From positions 27,633 through 42,870 of the forward strand of contig WELB01000271.1 in the NCBI GenBank assembly GCA_009602725.1: a stretch of DNA of 15,238 bases, given 5' to 3'. The translations under genes and the position numbers were made by a program. Shown piece after piece: positions 9,372 through 15,238 of this stretch (positions within the stretch are counted from its first letter, which is position 1; the number at the start of each line of letters is the position of its first letter). The stretch comes from Spirogloea muscicola (Eukaryota; Streptophyta; Zygnematophyceae; Spirogloeales; Spirogloeaceae). The notes under the pieces are model-generated. The model saw only the letters and a list, made by a program, of their open reading frames with translations, had not been told where the DNA came from and did not search any database.

Positions 9372-12300
9372 TCAGACAGGTAGGTGGTACTCAGCAAAGG
9401 CTGTCAGGCCTTCCCGCTTTGCGGAGGCCTTCAGTGAGAGGTAGTGCTCCGCCGCGCCCAGCTGCTTGCGCCACTCCACGCCTAGAGAGACGCCGTCCGC
9501 TGCAGCCCGCCTGCACACAAATGCAAGTAATCAGACTCTCTCTGTGAAGTTGCTACATGGATTGTGACAGTCTCAGCCAATATTAGATAGGCCAGATTTA
9601 ATGTCAGGCGTTATGCTTAGCGTAAGGTCCTGGACCTATAGCTCAAAATCATAAAAGCTCATGCCATAGGCTCAGTCTGTTGGGATGGGAGAGAGTGCAG
9701 ACAGGTGTATTGAAGCACAAGCAGCGCTGCCCACTATCATCACTGGCATCATGCTTCACTTACTTCAAGTGACATGCCCACTGGGTTCCCTCAAGGCGCG
9801 AGCAACCGAAGCTGAGCTGTGTGCCGCCCCTAAAATTGTTGTTCAGCTTGACCAGCACATCCTCCTTCCTGCCAAGCTTCCACTGTGCCTCGAGTCTGCA
9901 TATGAACAGAATCATTCATCCATAAGAACACCGTCTCTGCAAATTGTGAAGAGAACCACAGCAACTTGAGCCTACAATGACGTCTTTGTGCAGATGCTGC
10001 ACTGGATGATTGTCTCGAAGTTGAGCTTCTCTTGGAGTTTCAAGCTGATAACGTTTGTCTTTGGCTGGATGGTAGCGGTACTGACTTCAGGCGATTGACA
10101 TCTAGTAGGTTGGTAGAGTAGGAGGCCTCCATCTCCAATGTAGAGCAAACTCGCTTCTTGGCCTTAAGGTTGAGCTGCCGAGACCCAGCTGAGTCAAGCT
10201 TCATGCTGCAAACAAATTGCAGTATAGGCCATGTCATTTGATGCTAGGTACACAGCTTGGTCCAAAAGTCCACTTGCCTGCGTCTGATCTATCTGTACGC
10301 AGATGTTCCATTCGTGTCCACATGAAAAGGGGTGTAAAGCTCTATATGCTGAGCAGAAGGCGCTAAGTTCTTGTCTTGTCTTGTCTGATAACGTACATTT
10401 TCTTTGTTTTCTTCCCTAATAGCTTCTTCAATAGAATCTAACACATTTCAGATGCAGCTGTCTTGGGATACCTGTGAGAGAACGTGCCCAGGTTGACGGA
10501 TGCCGTCTTCGCCTCCAGCGAACAGGAGTGCTGGTCTCTCAGGTTGCTCACATATGTATTGGTCAAGGTGACACCACAAGGCATGCTGTTGCGAGAGCGA
10601 AGCTGCAGCCTGTAGTCGCCGGTCTTGAAGTTTTTTGTCAAGCTCTTAGACATCTGCATCACACAGCCAGTATAGTAATCTAGTTAACATTCTCCGCAAG
10701 GGCAGCAGTAAAGCACGACCAGATAGAGCATGTGCGGTCTCTCCTCTAGTCTGAGCCCTGACTTGCACGTCCTCACTGACCTTTTCGCTCTCTTTCTCCT
10801 GTTGCAATTCCAGCTCCAGTGTGCGAGCACCTAATGTGCTTGTGTGGAAACTGCACATATAAGCGCAGACATATAAGCGCCAAAAATCATGACAGTGATT
10901 CAGTGCTACTCAATTGGAAACTTGCAGTCAGCAACCAACCTCAAAACAGGCAAACGAATTCCCTACGAGATCATATAGAAGCCAGCTTATAATGCAGAGC
11001 AAGGTATGACGCTGCCACTTTGAATGAAATCATTCACCTGGTCGAGAAGGTGGCATCAGGTATGACCTTGTGCAGGGTGCTCAGCGTAAACCTTTCACCT
11101 GATTAGTGATGTAGAGGGATTGGCAGTGAGCTTCGTGATAGCGCAAGATACAGAGGACATGCTCTTGCTGCAATCGCTGCAACATGAGTGGACACAACGG
11201 AAGTAAGTACGAGGTTGCTGTTATAAATGTCACAAAAAGCATTTCTTTCTCAAGTGTTACCTTCGCACGGACTGTTGTTGTAGTTGGTGTTCAAGGCGTG
11301 GTTGGTGTTCAGCTTGTGGGTCGTGGTGACCAGTACCGACTTCTCGTCGGTCCACCTGCTCCGCTCGAGGCTTGTGAAAACTGCCACGAGGCCAAGCAGA
11401 GAAGTCAGGCTCTGCAGGGCTTGCCAGACCTTGTAGAACAATGATCAGTTAGAGGGAAAGTACTGAAATTCTCCTCTATTATGGAAAAGCATTCCCGCGC
11501 CCTCGCCCTTTTCTTCATGTAGGTGACAGACTGATTCTATGTGAGCTTGAGCAGAAGTCAAGCTCTTCCACTCTAAACCACTGCAATCGCCGTTTCAGAA
11601 TTCAACTTGACGCCCATTAGCAGGCTTGCTGAACTACCTGAGTTGCTCTCATCCAGCTTCATGATCTCCTCCGTCTTCTTGCCGCTCGCAACGTCAAAGG
11701 AGTAATTGCAGACGGCCTCGTTCCTCTGCACGTGAGCCACAGGGACACATGCGCGCTAAGCACACTTGAACCTTGAGGACGTAGCACAACGCTGCCAGCC
11801 ATAGAATAGCTACTCATAGGAATCCAAGCACCTTCGAGGAACTTCAATGGTAAGTGCCTTCCAGGGTCTCAGTGCAGAGCTGATCACTACAGCTAGATGA
11901 GGCATGTTGTGACCACCATAAGGCTCGTGGTTTTGTCGTCATCAGCACAGGGAAGATGCTGTTAACTGATACCTTACACAAGTGGGGTCAGGCTAATTGA
12001 AGTAATTAGACAAGGAGTCAATTATTCTAAACCCCTCATCAACTTTTCCCTTACCGGAATAAGGTAGAAAGCGCCCGTCGGCTGGAGCTTGCTGCCTCGG
12101 CAGCTGGCGCTCCGGTCCGCCCCCGACCACGGCCAGTCGCCACGCCGGGCGGTGCTGGCCGCCGCCGCTCCCTCGTCGGCGCCGTGGGGCTCCGCATGCC
12201 GGTGCTGGCCGACCATGGCGGCGAGCGCCTCCGCTGCCGACCGCGGCTTCACGGCCATCCCCCAGGTCTTGCCGACGACTGGCGCCGACGGCAGCCGGAG

Positions 12301-12432
12301 GGCGCGGGCGGCTCCGGCTCTCCCGGCGGCGAGCCCGGCCGCCCTGGCGGCAACGTCGGCAGTGGCAGAGGATGGCGGCATCTGAAATGAGACGGCGAAG
12401 GACGGCCGGCCTGAAGCCTTGTCCATGGCCAT
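9372..12432 (-). CDS. Multi-exon predicted beta-barrel membrane protein, N terminus unresolved
   Basis: Exons on the minus strand, with phases matching at every junction but one: 12381(or 12432)-12055, 11725-11638, 11380-11261, 11098-11038, 10838-10781, 10653-10472, 10205-9976, 9895-9764 and 9510-9372 (stop at 9374-9372). From the ATG at 12381 this gives about 440 residues. The N-terminal 90 are Ala/Arg-rich and could be a targeting extension. The rest is a chain of amphipathic strands with alternating residues: TDEKSVLVTTTHKLNTNHAL, ERFTLSTLHKVIPDATFST, RTLELELQQEK, FKTGDYRLQLRSRNSM, RQLNLKAKKRVCSTLEMEAS, NVISLKLQEKLNFETI, LEAQWKLGRKEDVLVKLNNN, VSLGVEWRKQLG, HYLSLKASAKREG and a final LTAFAEYHLPV. 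This suggests a VDAC/Tom40/OEP-type barrel of the mitochondrial or plastid outer membrane. I cannot assign a named family. Exon 10205-9976 needs a frame change (see 10065-10081). Confidence 0.65.
10065..10081 (-). other. Frame change inside the barrel gene: 17-base mini-intron or indel
   Basis: The exon entering at 10205 reads frame-consistently to ...NLLDVNRLKS. The part that splices correctly to the next exon (donor TT/gtaggc at 9975) is in another frame, reading PKTNVISLKLQEKLNFET. Removing the 17 bases 10081-10065, which begin GTACCG and end CATCCAG, restores a continuous frame. A single missing base near 10093 would do the same (...LLDVNx-PEVSTATIQPK). A 17-base intron would be far shorter than every other intron here, so an indel or assembly error is the more cautious reading. 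Confidence 0.5.
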
Positions 12433-12590
12433 CGTGGCCCCGAGGAGGTCGAGGTTCGAGTCCGACAGGAGCTCCAACGGCAGCGGTGGAGCTGGCTCGC
12501 CGCCGCCGCGGCGGCGGCGAAGGCTACGGCGGCGGTCAGCGCGAGCGCGCTCGTCGCCGTCAACGGCCGCTGCGGCGCTGGCGGCAGCGA
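12433..12590 (-). other. Possible further 5' coding of the barrel gene, with a frame break
   Basis: The minus frame stays open upstream of the candidate ATG at 12432 and looks coding (LELLSDSNLDLLGAT at about 12480-12433). Upstream of the GCC/GCG run at about 12499-12520, another minus frame becomes the better one (LTATSALALTAAVAF at about 12563-12519). The two could be one N-terminal, targeting-peptide-like region broken by an indel in the GC repeat. No ATG clearly marks a start, and the stretch ends at the ambiguous base 12591. Confidence 0.3.
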
Positions 12591-12593
12591 NAG

Positions 12594-12925
12594 GACTGGG
12601 ACGGCCTGCTCGCCGGCGACGGCCTAGAGGCCGAGCTCGACGACGCGCTGGGCACGGCGAGCCAAGCCGAGGGCAGCGCCGCCACCGCCGCCACCTCCAA
12701 AGAGTCTGCTGCCATGAACGGCCAAGCACCTGTCAAGGCGGCTGACGGCGCCACCGCAGCCGGCGGCACCGGCTGGCTCCGCTCGGCGCTGCAGCCGTTC
12801 CTCACCACCACTGATGCTGCTGCTGCAGACAAGGAGGCCGCCCTGGCTTCCAAGGACAGCGCTGCTCTCGCTGCTGCTGGCCTTGAAGCGCAGCCGCCGA
12901 CGCCGCCGCCGCGGCCGCCGCGGGG
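12594..12925 (+). CDS. Possible coding fragment, Ala-rich, unknown function
   Basis: On + just after the N at 12591 the frame reads DWDGLLAGDGLEAELDDALG and then Ala/Thr-rich sequence. After that come TGWLRSALQPFLTTTDAAAA, KEAALASKDSAALAAAGLEA and a Pro-rich run. Codons are strongly biased to G/C at position 3 (AAG, GAC, CTC, GCC), while the frame upstream of the N is Arg-rich noise. The segment therefore looks coding only from the N onward, as if a gene start were missing or mis-joined. At 12920-12935 a G homopolymer follows. Beyond it another frame (PPSPKKEEPLAAITSKPLSE, about 12967-13026) looks more coding, which hints at an indel. There are no recognisable domains. It may instead be an exon of an unresolved gene. 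Confidence 0.35.
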
Positions 12926-13260
12926 GGGGCGGGCGGGCTGTCCCGAGGAGGGGAGTGGCGCCCCGACCTCCCTCCCCAAAAAAGGAAGAGCCTCTCGCCG
13001 CCATCACATCAAAGCCGTTATCGGAGCTCTCGCCTCCGCGGCGCCACCGCCTCGCCCCCCGCCGCGCCCAACGGCTCCCCCGTCGGGCCCGACGGCCCCG
13101 CCGACGGCGCCTGCACACCACACGCCGCGTATCCCCGCGGCCTGGCGGCGCCCGCCACGTGGCAGTGCACATCGGCGCGGGTGCGCCGTCACGCTGCCGT
13201 TCCGTTCCGTTCTGAACCTGGTGGGAAACGAGGAACAGCCACTCGTTAAGTGATTGGCCA
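12926..13260. other. GC-rich low-complexity stretch, coding status unclear
   Basis: Contains runs of CCG/GCC, a G8 homopolymer and several overlapping open frames on both strands, as expected from composition alone. The frame at about 12960-13254 ending in TAA (ASPPAAPNGSPVGPDGPADG) could be the tail of the fragment at 12594 if the G homopolymer has an error. Otherwise nothing is recognised. Confidence 0.25.
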
Positions 13261-14345
13261 ATGGCTCTGAACTTCCCCTGGCCCCCTTCACGTACTTTGT
13301 TGTTGTACTCACGTACTTCACGTACTTCATTCTTTTTTGGGCTGGCTTTTCCAGCCCCTATCCTCAATGGGCGAGCACTTTCTTCTGAACTTTGTTCGAT
13401 CTTGTTCTGGGCTGGCCAGTCACAGCTGTCGCTTTCTACTGAAAGAGTCATTGTTCTGAGAGTGCTTAGTGCCGCCCGAGGCAAGGAGGTGAAGTATGCT
13501 GACCGTCCGCGGGAGAAGGCGCGCGGTATGCGTGGAACGAAATGGTGGCCAAGTTAAGCCAATACACAATTCAGGCAAAAGCTAGCCCAAATCTAAAGTG
13601 GCTAGGTCATAGTGTGACGTTATTTTCTACGGGTGAGCACATTAATAAGCCGACAGGCTATCTTGGGAGCCGCATTGCTGCCACACAAGCTGGTGGCCTG
13701 ACTTAGAGCGCGCCCAGCACGCTGATGAATAGCAAAGGCTTGCGAGCGCTGCAAGTAAAGCGAGAGCCATATTTCGTAACATGCATTTCTAAAAAATGCC
13801 TCCGCAATGCTAGTGTGCCCCAAGCTGCCCCCCGGACTGCGGCGAAGCGCGTCAATCAGTCGGGCCGGACGCTGAATGAGGCAGGACCACTTCCTACCGT
13901 AGCCACCGTGAATATCCATACGCACAAATAGAAGTGGTCGCCTGGGGTGGTCCTTGTGATGCATCTTCTTTTTGCGCTCTGCGCTGGACGTTGCCCAGCC
14001 AGGCACAGTTGACGTGGTGCTCCAGCTTTGAATGTGTGAATGGATACAACGTTCAGGAGCAGGCGAGGCCAACCACTCCGGGGGGTGGCGACCACGTCCA
14101 GACGCCGCATGTACGGCTTTGCTGCGCCTGTCGGAGACTAGCACGTTGCCCGACACCTCCATTGCCGGATGAAACTCCTACTCGTTCGCCTGTCAGTATC
14201 GCTGCAGAGGTCAATGACACACGCATTGCATCTGCATGCCAGTTGCGCTTTGGCTGCAGCCTCTGGCTATGGACAGGGGACCTGCTACCCGGAGACCAGT
14301 TTCTCTGACCTGCGGCTGCTCGCTAGGGGATATTGAGCACCCAGT
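13261..14345. other. Gene-free region with one dispersed copy of the GGCTGGCCAGTCACAGC repeat
   Basis: No exon chain or family motif is found on either strand; the open frames are short and compositionally random. GGCTGGCCAGTCACAGC at about 13409, followed by TCGCTTTCTACTGAAAGAGTC, matches the two tandem copies at about 14414 and 14534. A GGGCTGG...CCAGCCC element at about 13338-13357 resembles one near 14898-14918. Confidence 0.5.
13286..13330. repeat. Short CACGTACTT(CA) direct repeats
   Basis: CACGTACTT occurs three times within about 40 bases (near 13289, 13310 and 13319). It lies at the left edge of the repeat-rich, gene-free region. Confidence 0.6.
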
Positions 14346-14590
14346 GGCCATTTGATTCGCCATGTGCTTTAGCGCTTGTTTGGCCCCTTTGTAGTTCATT
14401 CTTCCTTTCTTTTGGCTGGCCAACCACAGCCATCGCCCTCTACTTGACGCGTCTCTCACATGCATGGCCACTTGAGTCGCTGTGTCATTAGGCGCCTATC
14501 TGGCCCCTCCGTTGTTTGTTGAATCTTCTTCGAGGCTGGCCAGTCAGAGCCATCGCCCTCTACTGGAAAAGTCTACCTCTCCTGCATATG
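14346..14590. repeat. Degenerate tandem duplication, about 120-bp unit
   Basis: Unit 1 starts GGCCATTTGATTCGCCATGT at 14346. Unit 2 starts GGCCACTTGAGTCGCTGTGT at 14466, exactly 120 bases later. They stay aligned through TTGGCCCC/CTGGCCCC, GGCTGGCCA, AGCCATCGCCCTCTACT and the end near 14580. There are many substitutions, so the duplication is old. Confidence 0.75.
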
Positions 14591-14653
14591 CAGGTGACTA
14601 AGTGAAACGCGCTGCCGTCACTTGCCCATGCAGCAGGTGATGCACATGTGTCA

Positions 14654-14750
14654 CTGGTCTTGTCTTTGTACTGAAAAGGAAAAGCAAAGACAAGACCAGC
14701 AAAGACCAGCAAAGACAATACCAGCAAAGACAAAGACCAGCTGGTCTTTG
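14654..14750. repeat. Hairpin plus CAAAGAC(A)AGACCAG array
   Basis: CTGGTCTTGTCTTTG (14654-14668) pairs perfectly with CAAAGACAAGACCAG (14685-14699) across a 16-base loop. The right arm is followed by three further related units (CAAAGACCAG, CAAAGACAATACCAG, CAAAGACAAAGACCAG). The array ends in a perfect 20-base palindrome at 14731-14750 (CAAAGACCAG/CTGGTCTTTG). Confidence 0.85.
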
Positions 14751-15180
14751 CGGCGGCCTCCGGCTTCCGTCAGGGCGACGTCTTTCCCCCTGCTAGCTAT
14801 GCAGACTTGCATCTACTGACTAGAGGTCACTGAGAGTCCCCTTGCTGATGTCTTAGTCCTTAGCACTCCGGCTCCTTCAGACCTTGTCCATCCCTTTGGG
14901 CTGGCCTCTCCCAGCCACTAGTCTGGCCGCGCTTGCCTTAGGGGAGGCCAACTCAAAGTCAATCTTTGTACTTGAGAAAGGAAGAAAGTACCTTCGTACT
15001 TGGCCACTCGGGCCCTCCAACACTCTCTCCCTCTTCATCAACGTGCAGGGCGCGCTCTAAGTCAGGCCTCCGGCTTTCGTGGCGGCGCTCCAGCTCCCCA
15101 AGTTAGCTTGTCAGATTTGTTTGTGCTCACCCGTGGGTACTAATGTCATCTTAGGTACCTTAGATTAGGTCTCCGTATTA
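14660..15180. repeat. Diverged direct duplication, about 300-bp period
   Basis: CTTTGTACT at 14664 recurs at 14964, each time followed by a GAAAAGGA/GAAAGGAAG purine run. GGCCTCCGGCTTCCGT at 14755 recurs as GGCCTCCGGCTTTCGT at 15065. It is followed in both by CCCC...TAGCT...CAGA(C/T)TTG, and then by CTGATGTCTTAG (14843) versus CTAATGTCATCTTAG (15140). The hairpin array lies in the first copy only. Confidence 0.55.
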
Positions 15181-15238
15181 TGTAGCCTTGTTTAGTCTGC
15201 ACTCGACTCTGCCTGAACAATGTATTGGCTTGAATTGG

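Larger units (their letters stand above)
14591..15238. other. Gene-free, repeat-derived right end
   Basis: Outside the repeats above I see no coding signal, RNA gene or terminal inverted repeat that would define an intact transposon. Confidence 0.45.

Noticed and set aside
12594-12925. SRP receptor alpha linker (GWLRSALQPF resembling GWFSS.FQ)
   Set aside because: Only a few residues resemble it. The following NG-domain motifs (GVNGVGKST) are absent.
12372-13253. 293-codon + open frame as a single gene
   Set aside because: Its first third is Arg-rich noise antisense to better minus-strand coding, it crosses the N at 12591, and after 12930 another frame looks more coding. Only about 12594-12925 is kept.
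12624-13484. 286-codon minus-strand open frame
   Set aside because: Arg/Gly/Pro-rich translation with no motif, explained by GC-rich composition. The opposite strand has better codon bias.
13725-13931. Small + open frame in the repeat-rich region
   Set aside because: Codon use is not like the real exons here, and no motif or conserved feature is visible.
1-15238. tRNA, rRNA, CRISPR, or bacterial operon signals
   Set aside because: No cloverleaf, rRNA core or spaced-repeat array was seen. The gene structure is intron-rich and eukaryotic.

Overview
The window looks like nuclear DNA of a GC-rich photosynthetic eukaryote, most likely a green microalga. The reasons are many short exons with strong third-position GC bias, introns of roughly 100-600 bp ending in (T/G)CAG, occasional GC-AG introns, Ala/Gly/Pro-rich protein tails, and TTTAGGG/CCCTAAA-like plant-type telomere motifs inside introns. 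The lineage is an inference; no rRNA or organelle marker is present. Coding sequence is split over many exons, so single open frames mislead. The models here were built by matching protein-family motifs and keeping splice phase consistent.

Region 1 (1-8609, + strand) is one large gene whose 5' end lies left of the window. I could chain 23 exons, about 3075 coding bases and 1024 residues, in phase to a stop at 8607-8609. The product starts inside a GT64 (exostosin/EXTL-type) glycosyltransferase domain with an intact DDD motif. Two successive GT8 (glycogenin/GUX-like) domains follow, and then an Ala/Gly-rich tail. In both GT8 domains the catalytic DxD is altered (DSG and DEY) and the distal metal/donor motif is degraded. 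This predicted GT64-pseudoGT8-pseudoGT8 fusion is the main discovery of the window.

Region 2 (8610-9371) is a non-coding gap between two convergent genes. Region 3 (9372 to about 12432 or further, - strand) is a second multi-exon gene. Its body alternates polar and hydrophobic residues and reads like a membrane beta-barrel (outer-membrane or outer-envelope type), with a C terminus typical of a final strand. One exon needs a frame shift or a very small intron at about 10065-10081. The N-terminal part, in very GC-rich DNA near 12400-12590, is unresolved and lies next to an ambiguous base (N at 12591).

Region 4 (about 12594-12925, + strand) has a short stretch with good coding character and unknown function. 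Region 5 (about 12926-15238) shows no convincing gene. It holds degenerate direct repeats (about 120 bp and about 300 bp periods), a perfect hairpin and a 20-bp palindrome, and looks like repeat or transposon-derived DNA.
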